Below, piece after piece: positions 15,165-25,192 of a DNA stretch of 64,000 bases (position 1 is its first letter; each line of letters begins with the position of its first letter). Source of the stretch: Marinobacter szutsaonensis (GTDB lineage: Bacteria > Pseudomonadota > Gammaproteobacteria > Pseudomonadales > Oleiphilaceae); the NCBI RefSeq assembly GCF_039523335.1, contig NZ_BAAAFC010000002.1:434001-498000 (forward strand), written 5' to 3'. The translations under genes were made by a program, and so were the position numbers. Below the pieces are notes generated by a model. It made no database searches and was not told where the DNA came from. It saw only the letters and a program-made list of their open reading frames with translations.

Positions 15165-17390
15165 ATGTTGCGTAAATTGCACGGTCTGCCCGGTCTGTTT
15201 GCGGTGGTGTTTCTGGCGACACTGGCTGTTACCGGTTCAATCCTGGCCCTCGCGCCGGCGTTGGACCGAGCCGGTGCAGAGGTTCCGCCGGCCGGTGAGG
15301 TCAGCGTTGCCCAGCTGGCAGGACGGGTAGTGGCAAACTACCCGGGTACTGAACAGATTGTGCGTGACCTTTCCGGCCAGGTAGTCGTTTACTACAGCCG
15401 GGATGGCCAGGCCGGGGCCGATCTGGTCAACCCGGTGACTGGCGAGCGTCTGGGGGCTTACCAGCCATCCGCGTTCTTTATCTGGATCAGGGACCTGCAC
15501 CGCTCGTTCCTGCTGGATACACCAGGCCGGATGGTGGCCGGCATCTCGGCCGCATTGATGTTGTTTGTCTGCCTGTCGGGCATGGTTTTGCTGGCCCGCA
15601 GGAGTGGTGGCTGGAGAGCATTGACCCGGCCATTGGCTGGCACCGGCAGTAAACGGGTTCACGCCGAATTGGCCCGGTTGGCGGTTTTGGGGCTGTTGTT
15701 GTCGGCACTGACCGGCAGCTTCCTGTCGGCCCAGCGATTCGGCCTGCTACCCGAGGTCTCCGACCCCGGGCCAGGCTTCCCGGCCGAGGTTTCCGGCGGC
15801 CAACCGCGTCCGGTGGACCGGCTTCAGGCACTGTCAGAAGTTGATCTTAACGATCTCCGGGAGCTCGTGTTTCCCTATCCTGATGAGCCTCAGGACGTGT
15901 ACTCCCTGACCACCACTGGGGGCTCCGGATTCGTTGATCAGGCTACCGGCGAGCTGCTGCAGTTCCAGCCCCGGTCCACTGGCAGCGTGGTCCAGCAATG
16001 GATCATGAGGTTGCATACCGGAGAGGGCCTGTGGTGGTTGGGCCTGATACTCGGAGTGGCTGCGCTTGCCGTGCCGGTGCTGTCGGTGACTGGAGCTATC
16101 ATCTGGTGGCAGCGACGGCGGTCGTCGGTACAGACCCAGGACAATGCCCCTTCCGCCGAGGCCGATGTAATTGTTCTGGTAGGGTCAGAGGGTGGTGCTA
16201 CCTGGGGCTTTGCCCGGGCGTTGCAGGCCGGGCTGACCAAGGCGGGATTTCGGGTGCATTGCGCGGAGATGAACGCACTGGCGCATTCTTATCCAAGGGC
16301 CGCCATGATGTTCGTACTGACCTCCACCTACGGTGATGGTGATGCGCCAGCCTCTGCCCGGCAGTTTATGACCCGGATTCGCGACTTCAGGGCCGGAAGT
16401 GCGCTGAAATATGCCGTACTGGGGTTTGGTGACCGGCAGTTCCCGAATTTCTGCCGGTTTGCTCTGGAGGTAGATGAAGCGCTCGCCGGCAAGGAGCTGA
16501 GCCGGATACAGCCCGTTGAGCTGATTGACCGCTGCTCCGCTGCCCGGTTCAGCGAGTGGGGTGACCGGCTTGGCCTTGCCATCGGGACTCCGCTTTCCCT
16601 GAGCCATGACCCGGTCCCACCGCGCACCTTCCGGCTGGAGCTTGCGCAACGTGTGGATTACGGGCTCGCTGTGCAGGCGCCGACCAGCATCCTGCGTTTC
16701 CGGCTGGCAGACACGGGGCAGGGATGGCGGTCCCGGTTTTTCCGGTCTCGCCGCCATAGCCTGCCAGCGTTCGAGGCGGGCGACCTGCTTGGCATCCTGC
16801 CACCACAAGGGCAGGATGCGCGGTTTTACTCATTGGCTTCGTCGGCCAGTGACGGTGTGTTTGAGATCTGCGTTCGCAAACAGCCCGGTGGCCTTTGCTC
16901 CGGTTACCTGCATGGCCTGAAACCGGGTGACAGTGTTGAGGCCTTCATTCGACAGAATCCGGGGTTTCGCCCGGCCACTGGCACAGTGCCCGTCATTCTC
17001 ATTGGCGCCGGTGCGGGGATCGGCCCGCTGACCGGATTTATCCGGAAAAATACCGCCCGCAACCCCATGTACCTGTACTGGGGCGGGCGAAGTGCGAATT
17101 CGGACTTTCTCTATCAACCGGAACTGGGGCACTACCTGGAGGATCGTCGACTAACAGGGCTGAGTACCGCGTTCTCAAGATCCGATGAAAGGGCCTACGT
17201 GCAGGACAGGCTCCGGCAGGATGAGAGAGCCTTGCGCAAGTTGGTCGAAACCGGTGCCCAGATTCTCGTGTGTGGCGGCAGGGACATGGCTGCAGGGGTG
17301 AAACAGGTTTTCGAAGAGATTCTTCAACCCTTGAGGCTGGAGGTGGATGATTTGAGAGTACAGGGGCGTTATCTGGAGGATGTCTACTGA
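15165..17390 (+). CDS. PepSY transmembrane / flavodoxin / FAD-NAD(P)H reductase fusion (PiuB-like)
   Basis: A 741-residue membrane oxidoreductase. Transmembrane segments lie near 9-30, 122-144, 168-188 and 288-314, with periplasmic PepSY-type loops between. Four histidines next to the helices (His6, His112, His166, His284) have the pattern expected for two b-type haems. Residues about 334-465 are a flavodoxin domain (VGSEGGATWGFA, STYGDGDAPASA, LGFGDRQFPNFC). The rest is a CysJ-like FAD/NAD(P)H module (RFYSLASS, GAGAGIGPLTGF, LYWGGRS, ILVCGGRDMA). The likely path is NAD(P)H to FAD, FMN, haems and a periplasmic acceptor such as the DUF2271 protein. The start is ATG 15165 or TTG 15162; AGGAG fits the former better. 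Confidence 0.88.
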   Translation: MLRKLHGLPGLFAVVFLATLAVTGSILALAPALDRAGAEVPPAGEVSVAQLAGRVVANYPGTEQIVRDLSGQVVVYYSRDGQAGADLVNPVTGERLGAYQPSAFFIWIRDLHRSFLLDTPGRMVAGISAALMLFVCLSGMVLLARRSGGWRALTRPLAGTGSKRVHAELARLAVLGLLLSALTGSFLSAQRFGLLPEVSDPGPGFPAEVSGGQPRPVDRLQALSEVDLNDLRELVFPYPDEPQDVYSLTTTGGSGFVDQATGELLQFQPRSTGSVVQQWIMRLHTGEGLWWLGLILGVAALAVPVLSVTGAIIWWQRRRSSVQTQDNAPSAEADVIVLVGSEGGATWGFARALQAGLTKAGFRVHCAEMNALAHSYPRAAMMFVLTSTYGDGDAPASARQFMTRIRDFRAGSALKYAVLGFGDRQFPNFCRFALEVDEALAGKELSRIQPVELIDRCSAARFSEWGDRLGLAIGTPLSLSHDPVPPRTFRLELAQRVDYGLAVQAPTSILRFRLADTGQGWRSRFFRSRRHSLPAFEAGDLLGILPPQGQDARFYSLASSASDGVFEICVRKQPGGLCSGYLHGLKPGDSVEAFIRQNPGFRPATGTVPVILIGAGAGIGPLTGFIRKNTARNPMYLYWGGRSANSDFLYQPELGHYLEDRRLTGLSTAFSRSDERAYVQDRLRQDERALRKLVETGAQILVCGGRDMAAGVKQVFEEILQPLRLEVDDLRVQGRYLEDVY

Positions 17391-17455
17391 ATCGGGTCTG
17401 GCCTTGATCCCGGCTCTCCATGAGCTATTCACGCACGATAATGGCGCTGAACATT

Positions 17456-17484
17456 GACAATTTGTCATATCGTGACAAATTGTC
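17456..17484. promoter_or_regulatory. Perfect 12-bp inverted repeat built of two tandem GACAA-N-TTGTC palindromes
   Basis: GACAATTTGTCA (17456-17467) and TGACAAATTGTC (17473-17484) are exact reverse complements around a TATCG spacer. Each arm is itself an 11-base palindrome, centres 17 bases apart. A TTGACA hexamer (17454-17459) is embedded. It lies 120-150 bases upstream of the PF10118 gene. This is the architecture of a cooperative double operator. Confidence 0.65.
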
Positions 17485-17604
17485 TCATTTATCCCGTCGT
17501 TGTCTTTCCGGCAGAATCCGGGGGAGGTTAAACTGGCTCTACCGGTTAGAAAGTAGACGAAGCTCAACGCGGTGATAACAATAACCTGACGACAGGAGGC
17601 CACC

Positions 17605-18438
17605 ATGTCAGTCAGCTCGACCCCGGAAGGGGTGTCTGTCGCACCCCGGCACATCCATTTCGATGTCAGCGAGGACCTGAAATCCTTCTGGCATGGCAAC
17701 GACGCCTTCCGCACCGCCTTTTTCAATGCGTTGTCGCTCCAGTTTCCCGATGGCGAGCAACAGTTCATCAATGCGGTGCGCCTGTATCGGGACCGGATTG
17801 ACGATCCCAAGCTCAAGCAGGAGATCCGGGGCTTTATCGGCCAGGAGGCCCTGCACAGCCGCGAGCACAAGAGCTACAACGAGGCACTGAAGGCCCGGGG
17901 CTATGACATTGACGCAATTGACCGGCGCTTCCTGACGCATATGGAGTGGGTCGGCAAGTTGCCCCCGAGCCGGCAGCTGGCGGGCACCTGTGGTGCCGAG
18001 CACTACACGGCGGTCCTGGCCAACGCGATCCTGAAGAATCCGGAGTGGATGGAAGGGGCCACGCCTGCCATGAAGCAGCTCTGGCGCTGGCATGCCATCG
18101 AGGAAACCGAGCACAAGTCCGTTGCATTCGATGTCTATCGGGCCTGCGTGGGGAATGAGCGGCTGCGCCGGACCGTATTCCTGTTCGTGACCTGGAATTT
18201 CTGCAAGTACACTTTCCTGAATACCTGCAGCCTGCTGCGCACCGACGGCAAGCTCTGGAGTGTCCGGACCTGGCTGGGCGGGCTGAATTTCCTTTGGGGC
18301 AAGCCCGGAGTCATCCGCCAGTGCCTGCCGGAGTTCCTGGCCTACCTGCGCAAGGACTTCCACCCCTGGCAACAGGACAACCGGCGGCTGCTGGCCGAGA
18401 ACCTGCGTGAGCTGGAAGGTCTGGATGCACCGAATTGA
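17605..18438 (+). CDS. PF10118-type predicted metal-dependent hydrolase
   Basis: A 277-residue helical protein of the family annotated as predicted metal-dependent hydrolases. Acidic/histidine clusters EALHSREHKSYNEAL, GAEHYTAVLAN and IEETEHKSVAFDVY recall ferritin-like di-metal sites, in line with the family name, but no substrate is established. AGGAGG lies five to ten bases before the ATG. The gene appears monocistronic. A perfect double palindrome upstream suggests tight regulation by an unidentified repressor; no regulator gene lies directly beside it. Confidence 0.82.
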   Translation: MSVSSTPEGVSVAPRHIHFDVSEDLKSFWHGNDAFRTAFFNALSLQFPDGEQQFINAVRLYRDRIDDPKLKQEIRGFIGQEALHSREHKSYNEALKARGYDIDAIDRRFLTHMEWVGKLPPSRQLAGTCGAEHYTAVLANAILKNPEWMEGATPAMKQLWRWHAIEETEHKSVAFDVYRACVGNERLRRTVFLFVTWNFCKYTFLNTCSLLRTDGKLWSVRTWLGGLNFLWGKPGVIRQCLPEFLAYLRKDFHPWQQDNRRLLAENLRELEGLDAPN

Positions 18439-18546
18439 GCGGGTGCTGAAATTCCGCCCCGCTTATGTAAAACTTGGCGACTCAAAATAACGATAAAATA
18501 AAGGGCGTCCCCGTCGAGGAATCGTCCGCAGCTGGAGAGTCTCACC

Positions 18547-19497
18547 ATGCGAGTAGGTTTGATCGTCGATTCCGCGTGTGATCTGCCCTATGAGTTCAGT
18601 CGCAAGCACGACCTCTTTATCCTCCCCGTGACCGCTGTCATCGACGGCCAGACCTACATCGACGAACACGACCCGGTACGCACCCAGGAGTTTTACCAGA
18701 GCGGACTGCTGCAGAAGGGCCACCATGCCGAGACCCAGGCCTTCACCGAAGAACAGATCCATGACCTGTTCATGGAGAAAATCGTCACTCAATTCGACGT
18801 CGCCATCTGTGAAACCGTCACCCGCAGCCGCAGCCTGATCTTCGAGAACGCCACCAAGGCAATGAACAGCGTGCTGGCCAACTACGACAAGGCTCGGGCG
18901 GCCGCCGGCCGGGACGGCAAGTTCTCCATGCGGGTGATCGACAGCAAACAGATTTTTGCCGGCCAGGGGCTGCTTGCCGCTCATACCCTGAGATTGATCG
19001 GTCAGAAACTGCCCAAGAACGCCCTGCGCCATGAGGTGGAGTCTTTCACCGACAAGATCTACACCTGCGTCATCCCCAGGGATCTGCACTACATCCGCGA
19101 GCGCGCCCGTCGCCGCGGCGACAAAAGCATTTCTGCCCTTGTTGCTTTCCTGGGCAAGGCACTCAACATCACGCCGGTGATTTTCGGGCAGGGCGCCGAG
19201 GGCCAACCGGTGGCGAAAACCCGGAACTTTGACGTGGCCGTGGAGAAGGTCATGAACTACGCGGCGGCGCGGGTCGATGCTGGTCTGCTGACGCCTTACG
19301 TCAGCCTCTCCTGCGGGCTGACCTGGACCGAAATTGAAGACCTGCCCGGCCTGAACCGGTTGCGGGATGCCTGTGAGCGCAACGGCGTGGAGTTGCTGCT
19401 GTCCCAGATGGGGATCACCAGCAGTATCTACGTCGGTCCGGGCAGCCTGTGTCTCGCCCTGGCGGCAGACCCCCATACCTTCAACGATTTCCAGTAA
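18547..19497 (+). CDS. DegV-family fatty-acid-binding protein
   Basis: A 316-residue DegV protein. It begins MRVGLIVDSACDLP, the family N-terminal signature, and continues with ILPVTAVIDGQTYID, a central helical part and the C-terminal domain holding SLSCGLTW. DegV proteins bind a fatty acid; in Gram-positive bacteria they deliver it to a fatty acid kinase, but no kinase partner is visible here. A GGAGAG lies before the ATG. It stands between a PF10118 protein and an unknown helical protein, all on the same strand. Confidence 0.88.
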   Translation: MRVGLIVDSACDLPYEFSRKHDLFILPVTAVIDGQTYIDEHDPVRTQEFYQSGLLQKGHHAETQAFTEEQIHDLFMEKIVTQFDVAICETVTRSRSLIFENATKAMNSVLANYDKARAAAGRDGKFSMRVIDSKQIFAGQGLLAAHTLRLIGQKLPKNALRHEVESFTDKIYTCVIPRDLHYIRERARRRGDKSISALVAFLGKALNITPVIFGQGAEGQPVAKTRNFDVAVEKVMNYAAARVDAGLLTPYVSLSCGLTWTEIEDLPGLNRLRDACERNGVELLLSQMGITSSIYVGPGSLCLALAADPHTFNDFQ

Positions 19498-19641
19498 CTG
19501 CGGGCACGGTTCTGTCGATGCTTCCTCAGCTGCTTGGCCTGTCCGCATCCGTGATTCCGTAGTTTGGGCAAACCCCCGGAGGCTCGCTTCGTGTTAGCCT
19601 CGGGGTTGCTGTTTTCATCGCCCACAAGGATTGAACCTATC

Positions 19642-20676
19642 ATGACCAAGTCCGCTGGCACTCTGGCCGAAAGGCTGTACGAAGAGCATGTCCGCCATGA
19701 GATGGCTGCCCTGAAGGGGGCCAAACTGAAGAAATTCCTCGAGCGGGAGCTGGACGAGCTGCTGGACCATGCCGGACGGATCACCCTGAACCGGGTAGCC
19801 AGCATTGATCAGGTGATGGGCGTGATCGAGCGCGTCGTCGTCGACATGGAACTGGATGCAGGCATCCCCGAGCTGGCGGCCGAGATGGCGACGGAGGTCA
19901 TGAACTCGCCGGTCCAGGCCGAAACCACGCTGGGGGAAATCATCTCCCGGGAGCAGGCCACCGGATTCCTGGAGGAGGCTCTTGAGCTGCGCCAGCAGCG
20001 GGAACGGGTCATCAGCGAGATCATGGCCCATCCTGTCTACCAGGAACTGGTGTCCAATGTGGTCTATCACGGGCTGGTCAACTACCTGTACGAAGACAAC
20101 CTGATTGCCCGCTCCGTGCCCGGGGTGGGCTCCATGATGAAGTTTGGCAAGAAGGTGGCCAACCGGGCGGTGCCTGGCCTGGACGAGACCTTTGAACGGC
20201 GCATCAAGGCCTGGCTCGCGGACAGCCTGCCCGGCCTGATCGCCCGCAGCGAGGCGTTCTTGCATCGGGCGCTCAGTGATGACGAACTGCGGGATAGCGT
20301 GATGGCCGCCTGGGTGGCGGTAGAAGACAAGACCATCGCCGAACTCCGTGAAGGGCTGGGGGATGTCGAGTTGCAGGAGTTCGTGGTCCTTGGCTATGAA
20401 TTCTGGTTGCAGTTCCGCAAGACCGGGTACTTTGAAGGCTGTGCCCGGGCCGTGGTGGAGCACCTGTTTGCGAAATATGGCGACCGGCCGGTGACAGACC
20501 TGCTGAATGATGTGGGGGTGACCCGCGAGGTGATTCGCACCGAAATTGAGGCCTACGGGATTCCGGTTATGGACGTCCTGCGGGAAGAGGGCTATCTTGA
20601 GGCCCTTGTCCGGCGCAGACTTTCCTCGTTCTATCGTTCTGCGGCGGCGAAGAAACTGCTGGCCGGGGAGGAGTAG
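19642..20676 (+). CDS. Uncharacterised helical protein, 344 residues
   Basis: I do not recognise this protein. It has no signal peptide or clear membrane segment and is predicted mostly alpha-helical, rich in Glu, Arg and Leu, with repeated amphipathic stretches (ERLYEEHVRHEMAALKGAKL; VFRRIK-like basic patches). A short glycine-rich hydrophobic piece, PGVGSMMKFGKKVANRAVPG, near the middle could contact a membrane or ligand. The frame is open from 19564, but AAGGA before 19642 and sequence character favour the later ATG. The gene lies 28 bases before a LysE-type exporter gene and could be co-transcribed with it. Confidence 0.75.
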   Translation: MTKSAGTLAERLYEEHVRHEMAALKGAKLKKFLERELDELLDHAGRITLNRVASIDQVMGVIERVVVDMELDAGIPELAAEMATEVMNSPVQAETTLGEIISREQATGFLEEALELRQQRERVISEIMAHPVYQELVSNVVYHGLVNYLYEDNLIARSVPGVGSMMKFGKKVANRAVPGLDETFERRIKAWLADSLPGLIARSEAFLHRALSDDELRDSVMAAWVAVEDKTIAELREGLGDVELQEFVVLGYEFWLQFRKTGYFEGCARAVVEHLFAKYGDRPVTDLLNDVGVTREVIRTEIEAYGIPVMDVLREEGYLEALVRRRLSSFYRSAAAKKLLAGEE

Positions 20677-20704
20677 CGACAAGCCCCGGTAAATTGGGGG
20701 TAGC

Positions 20705-21334
20705 GTGTTTCCTGACCTGATCTGGACCTATCTGATTGCTATAACCTTGCTGACCATCACGCCGGGCGTGGACACCTTGCTGGTGTTGCGCAATACCGGG
20801 CGGGGTGGCCTGAAAGACGGTTGTGTCACCAGCGTGGGTATCTGTAGCGGGCTGTTCATCCACGCCACACTCTCCGCGCTGGGTATCTCCATTCTTCTGG
20901 TCGAGACGGCGTGGGCTTTCAACGCGCTGAAGTGGCTCGGTGCCCTGTACCTGGTGTGGCTTGGCATCGGTTCGCTACGCCAGGCCTTCCGGGGCAGGGT
21001 GGAAACCGCTCCGGTCCAGGTCCGGGAGGCGCGGGGTGCCAGTATGCGCGTCTCGTTGCGGGAAGGGTTGCTCTCGAACGTCCTGAACCCCAAGACCGCG
21101 TTGTTCTATATGGCGTTGCTTCCCCAGTTCGTGGATCCGGCGGGTAACGCCTTCCAGCAGTCGCTGGTCTTGGCTGCCCTGCATTTCGTCCTGGCCATGG
21201 TGTGGCAATGCGGGCTGGCCTGGATTGTGGCCACCTTTCGTCATCTCCGCGCCAGTGCGCGGCTGAGCCGGGCACTCAATACCCTCACTGGCGGGTTTTT
21301 CGTGGCCATGGGCGCAAAGCTCGCAACCACCTGA
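20705..21334 (+). CDS. LysE/RhtB-family amino-acid exporter
   Basis: A 209-residue membrane protein with the LysE/RhtB layout: about six hydrophobic helices, the N-terminal TPGVDTLLVLRN signature and a central NPKTALFYMALLPQFV motif. The start is GTG at 20705. It probably exports an amino acid or related metabolite; the substrate is not readable from sequence. It is followed by a bidirectional terminator shared with fdxA. Confidence 0.9.
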   Translation: MFPDLIWTYLIAITLLTITPGVDTLLVLRNTGRGGLKDGCVTSVGICSGLFIHATLSALGISILLVETAWAFNALKWLGALYLVWLGIGSLRQAFRGRVETAPVQVREARGASMRVSLREGLLSNVLNPKTALFYMALLPQFVDPAGNAFQQSLVLAALHFVLAMVWQCGLAWIVATFRHLRASARLSRALNTLTGGFFVAMGAKLATT

Positions 21335-21355
21335 GCAGGGCGTGAGCGAGCGGCC

Positions 21356-21387
21356 AAAAAAAAGGGAAGCCTCGGCTTCCCTTTTTT
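21356..21387. terminator. Bidirectional Rho-independent terminator
   Basis: GGGAAGCC-TC-GGCTTCCC hairpin flanked by eight A residues on the left and six T residues on the right. It can stop both the rightward LysE-type gene and the leftward fdxA transcript. Confidence 0.9.
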
Positions 21388-21404
21388 CGATCCGTAACCG
21401 GAAC

Positions 21405-21728
21405 TCAGCGCTCCAGATACTGCAGTTTGTCGGGCTTGCCGTCCCATTCCTCAGCGTCCGGCAGAGGATCTTTCTTCTCGGTGATGTTCGGCCACTTGGC
21501 GGCCAGCTCGGCGTTGATTTCCACGAACTGGACCTGATCCGCCGGAAGCTCGTCCTCGGAAAAGATCGCTTCGGCCGGGCACTCGGGCTCACACAGTGCG
21601 CAGTCGATGCACTCGTCCGGATCGATCACCAGAAAGTTCGGGCCTTCATAGAAGCAGTCCACGGGGCAGACTTCCACGCAGTCCGTGTATTTGCACTTGA
21701 TGCAGTTATCAGTAACGATAAAAGCCAT
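21405..21728 (-). CDS. fdxA: Ferredoxin FdxA, 3Fe-4S/4Fe-4S (7Fe) type
   Basis: A 107-residue bacterial ferredoxin. Cysteines in [17 protein letters not shown] and [12 protein letters not shown] give the 3Fe-4S and 4Fe-4S clusters. The C-terminal extension after residue 60 is typical of the FdxA/Azotobacter ferredoxin I type. AGGGATC precedes the ATG. A TTGCCC-17-TACAAT promoter is visible 83 bases upstream. Proximity to mutS is the pseudomonad arrangement; the electron partner is unknown. Confidence 0.96.
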   Translation of the reverse strand: MAFIVTDNCIKCKYTDCVEVCPVDCFYEGPNFLVIDPDECIDCALCEPECPAEAIFSEDELPADQVQFVEINAELAAKWPNITEKKDPLPDAEEWDGKPDKLQYLER

Positions 21729-21810
21729 AGTCAGATCCCTGGTCGTAGAGTGTTCAGTCTCATCAGGAGCCGGATAGTGCGAGCCCCTACCTTATAATTT
21801 AGTGCGCGAT

Positions 21811-21839
21811 ATTGTAGGGAGCGGTCCCTGAAGGGGCAA
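21811..21839 (-). promoter_or_regulatory. Sigma-70 promoter for fdxA
   Basis: On the minus strand TTGCCC (21834-21839) and TACAAT (21811-21816) are separated by 17 bases. The start point would fall near 21804, leaving a leader of about 75 bases. Confidence 0.6.
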
Positions 21840-21892
21840 GCCTTCGCCTGCTATATCCTTATTACATAGGTCATTTCCGCGCAATTTTCCTG

Positions 21893-24535
21893 TCATTTAT
21901 TGATTAAATCCCGCAGCTCGTAAAGCCGGTTCAGGGCCTCTCGCGGTGTCAGGTCATCGAGGTCCAGCTTCTTGAGTGCTTCTTCCACGGCGCTGGGCTC
22001 GAGGCTGGCAAACATATCCCCCTGGAGAACCGGTTCGCTCACCGTCTGCCTGGCGCCGGCCTGGCTCCCGGAATGGCCGGACTCGGGCTGCTCCGGTACC
22101 TGGTCAGTCACCGGGGCACTGGGTGTTGCGCTGCCCTCGAGATGGGTCAGCTGCGCCTTGGCATTGCGAATGACATCCTGGGGCACACCCGCCAGTTGGG
22201 CGACCTGCAGGCCGTAGCTCTGGCTGGCGGGGCCATCGTGAACGTTGTGCAGGAACACGATACTGTCGTCGTGCTCGGTCGCCGTCAGATGCACGTTGAC
22301 CGCGTGCTCCAGATCATCGGCCAGCTGGGTCAGTTCGAAGTAGTGGGTTGCGAACAGGGTATAGCAGCGGATGTTCTTCGCCAGATGCTCTGCGGTGGCC
22401 CAGGCCAGGGAGAGGCCGTCAAAGGTGCTGGTGCCCCGGCCCACTTCGTCCATCAGCACCAGGCTGTGCTCGGTGGCGTTGTGCAGGATGTTGGCGGTTT
22501 CGGTCATCTCCACCATGAAAGTAGAGCGGCCACCGGCAATGTCATCGGAGGAGCCCATGCGGGTGAAAATGCGATCCACCGGTCCGAGCACCGCCCGGTT
22601 GGCGGGTACGAAGCTGCCGGTGTAGGCGAGCAGGGCAATCAGGGCTGCCTGGCGCATGTAGGTGGACTTACCGCCCATGTTCGGGCCGGTAATGACCAGC
22701 ATGCGGCGCCTGGTGTCCATCAGCAGGTCGTTGGGCACAAACGGCTCGTCAAGGAGCTGTTCGACCACCGGGTGCCGGCCTTCCTCGATGTCGAACCCCG
22801 GCTGGTCGGTGAATTCCGGCGCGGCAAAACGCAGGGAGGTTGCCCGTTCGGCAAAATTGCTCAGCACATCCAGCTCAGACAGGGCCTGGGCGGCATCCTG
22901 CAGGGGTGCTAGTTGCTCGGCGACGCTTTCGAGCACCTCATCGTAGAGCGCCTTTTCCCGGGCCAGTGCCCGGCTCTTGGCACTCAGGGCCTTATCCTCG
23001 AATTCCTTCAGTTCAGGGGTGATGAAACGCTCGGCGTTTTTCAGGGTCTGCCGGCGGATGTAATCTGCCGGGGCCTGGTCCGATTGCGCCCGGCTGATCT
23101 CGATGTAGTAACCATGCACCCGGTTGTAACCCACCTTCAGGGTGCTGATGCCGGTGCGTTCCTTCTCCCGGGTCTCCACATCCAGCAGGTACTGGCCTGC
23201 GTTCTCGCTGATGTTGCGAAGCTCATCCAGCTCCTCATCAAAGCCCTCCCGGATGACGCCGCCATCGCGGATCACCACCGGCGGGTTGTCGATGACGGCC
23301 CGTTCCAGCAGGTCGGCCAGCTCCGGATACTCACCGATGGTGGTGGCCAGCTTGACCACGTGGTGGGAATTCACCGGTTTCAGGGCGTTCTGGAGGTCCG
23401 GCAGGGTCTGGAAAGCATCCCGGAGCCTGGCCAGGTCCCTCGGGCGTGCCGATCGCAGTGCCACCCGGGCCAGAACCCGTTCAATGTCGCCCACCTGTTT
23501 GAGCAGGTCATGCACCGGTTCGTAATGGAATCCGTCCAGCAGTGCGGAAACCGCCTGTTGGCGCTGGCGGACGACGTCCACGTCCCGCAGCGGGCGGTTC
23601 AGCCAGCGGCGCAGTTCGCGGCCGCCCATGGCGGTGGCGGTGCGGTCCATGACCCAGGCCAGGGTATGCTGGTGGCCGCCCATGAGGTTGGTGTCGATTT
23701 CCAGGTTGCGGCGGCTGGTGGCATCGAGGATCACCGCCTCTTCCCGGCGCTCCCGGGTCAGCTTGCGGATATGGGGCAGGGCGGTGCGTTGGGTTTCCTT
23801 CGCGTACTGCAACAGGCAGCCGGCGGCGCAGATGGCCAGGTGCAGGTCTTCGCAGCCGAAACCGGTGAGGTCGCGCACCTGTAGCTGCTGGGTAATCACC
23901 CGGTGGGCGGTGTCGCCCTCGAACAGCCAGGGGCCCTGGCGACGGATGCCGGTGAACCCTTCGAGGATCTCGCCGTAGGGAAAGTCCTCGCTGATCAGGA
24001 TTTCCGCCGGGCGCAGGCGCTGCAGTTCGCCCTGGAGTGCCTCCAGCCCGTCCAGTTCCGAGACCGCAAAACGCCCGCTGGAAATATCCAGGGAAGCAAA
24101 TCCGAACTGTTCCCGGTGGCTGTAGATGGCTGCCAGCAGGTTATCGCGCCGGTCCTCGAGAAAGGCATCGTCACTCAGGGTGCCGGGTGTGACGATCCGC
24201 ACCACCTGCCGCTCCACCGGTCCCTTGCTGGTCGCCGGGTCGCCAATCTGTTCGCAAATGGCGATGGATTGACCCGCCCGGACCAGACGGGCAATGTAAC
24301 TCTCGGCGGAATGATACGGCACACCGGCCATGGGAATCGGGTTGCCACCGGATTGGCCGCGGGCGGTCAGGGTTATGTCCAGGAATTCTGCGGCCTTTCG
24401 GGCGTCTTCGTAGAACAGCTCGTAGAAATCCCCCATGCGGTAGAACACCAGCTCATTGGGATGCTCGCCCTTGATTTTCAGGTACTGCTGCATCATCGGG
24501 GTGTGCTTGGAGAGATCGGTCTGGGCTACTGACAT
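21893..24535 (-). CDS. mutS: DNA mismatch repair protein MutS
   Basis: An 880-residue MutS that binds base-base mismatches and small loops and starts methyl-directed repair with MutL. The N-terminal mismatch-reading motif is [16 protein letters not shown], containing the Phe-x-Glu type element. The ATPase has Walker [10 protein letters not shown] (Lys about residue 623), [10 protein letters not shown], and Walker [17 protein letters not shown], followed by FATHYFELT. The C-terminal tail has a low-complexity region ([18 protein letters not shown]) before the beta-clamp/tetramer part. The length is slightly above E. coli MutS (853). It is divergent from pncC with about 105 bases between starts. 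Confidence 0.97.
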   Translation of the reverse strand: MSVAQTDLSKHTPMMQQYLKIKGEHPNELVFYRMGDFYELFYEDARKAAEFLDITLTARGQSGGNPIPMAGVPYHSAESYIARLVRAGQSIAICEQIGDPATSKGPVERQVVRIVTPGTLSDDAFLEDRRDNLLAAIYSHREQFGFASLDISSGRFAVSELDGLEALQGELQRLRPAEILISEDFPYGEILEGFTGIRRQGPWLFEGDTAHRVITQQLQVRDLTGFGCEDLHLAICAAGCLLQYAKETQRTALPHIRKLTRERREEAVILDATSRRNLEIDTNLMGGHQHTLAWVMDRTATAMGGRELRRWLNRPLRDVDVVRQRQQAVSALLDGFHYEPVHDLLKQVGDIERVLARVALRSARPRDLARLRDAFQTLPDLQNALKPVNSHHVVKLATTIGEYPELADLLERAVIDNPPVVIRDGGVIREGFDEELDELRNISENAGQYLLDVETREKERTGISTLKVGYNRVHGYYIEISRAQSDQAPADYIRRQTLKNAERFITPELKEFEDKALSAKSRALAREKALYDEVLESVAEQLAPLQDAAQALSELDVLSNFAERATSLRFAAPEFTDQPGFDIEEGRHPVVEQLLDEPFVPNDLLMDTRRRMLVITGPNMGGKSTYMRQAALIALLAYTGSFVPANRAVLGPVDRIFTRMGSSDDIAGGRSTFMVEMTETANILHNATEHSLVLMDEVGRGTSTFDGLSLAWATAEHLAKNIRCYTLFATHYFELTQLADDLEHAVNVHLTATEHDDSIVFLHNVHDGPASQSYGLQVAQLAGVPQDVIRNAKAQLTHLEGSATPSAPVTDQVPEQPESGHSGSQAGARQTVSEPVLQGDMFASLEPSAVEEALKKLDLDDLTPREALNRLYELRDLINK

Positions 24536-24641
24536 GGATGGGTCCGGTTGCCTTGCTTTTGGATGAAGCCGTGAATTGTAAGAAAATAACGGCGGCGATG
24601 AAATGAAGGGTTTGTATCCCCATTGCAGGAAGGAGTGGATG

Positions 24642-25142
24642 ATGGCGACGACTGATCAGGAGCTGGAGCGGGCCGGGGTTCGCCTGGGTAAACTGCTGCA
24701 GGAGCAGGGGCGTACCATTGCCACGGCAGAGAGCTGTACCGGCGGCTGGGTGGCCAAGGTACTCACCGATCGCGCGGGTTCCTCCGCCTATGTGATGGCC
24801 GGTCTGGTGACCTACAGCAACAGCGCCAAACAGACCCTGCTCGGGGTGTCGGCGGATACCCTGGAGCAGTATGGCGCTGTCAGTGAGCCGGTTGTCCGCC
24901 AGATGGTGGCCGGCGCGGTTCAGGTTGCCGGGGTGGATGTGGCCGTGGCGATCAGTGGTGTGGCAGGCCCCGGTGGTGGCAGTCCCGACAAGCCGGTGGG
25001 GACGGTCTGGTTTGCCTGGGGCAGCGGTCTGGACCAGGCCGAGGCCGTGGTCAAACACTTCGACGGTGACCGGGATGAGGTGCGCCGACAGTCGGTTTTG
25101 TTTGCATTGCAGGCAGTTACCGGCTTCCTTGAGGGGGCGTGA
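24642..25142 (+). CDS. pncC: Nicotinamide-nucleotide amidohydrolase, CinA C-terminal type (PncC)
   Basis: A 166-residue stand-alone CinA C-terminal domain that deamidates nicotinamide mononucleotide to nicotinate mononucleotide in NAD recycling. Signature blocks are [44 protein letters not shown] and the strong [22 protein letters not shown]. Adjacent ATGs occur at 24639 and 24642; AGGAAGGAG favours 24642. It precedes recA as in pseudomonads. NAD kinase is encoded elsewhere in the window. Confidence 0.94.
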   Translation: MATTDQELERAGVRLGKLLQEQGRTIATAESCTGGWVAKVLTDRAGSSAYVMAGLVTYSNSAKQTLLGVSADTLEQYGAVSEPVVRQMVAGAVQVAGVDVAVAISGVAGPGGGSPDKPVGTVWFAWGSGLDQAEAVVKHFDGDRDEVRRQSVLFALQAVTGFLEGA

Positions 25143-25192
25143 CAATTTTCTTGATCAGGTTCACGGGATGAGGGGTTGGTCTCCCCGTTCGC

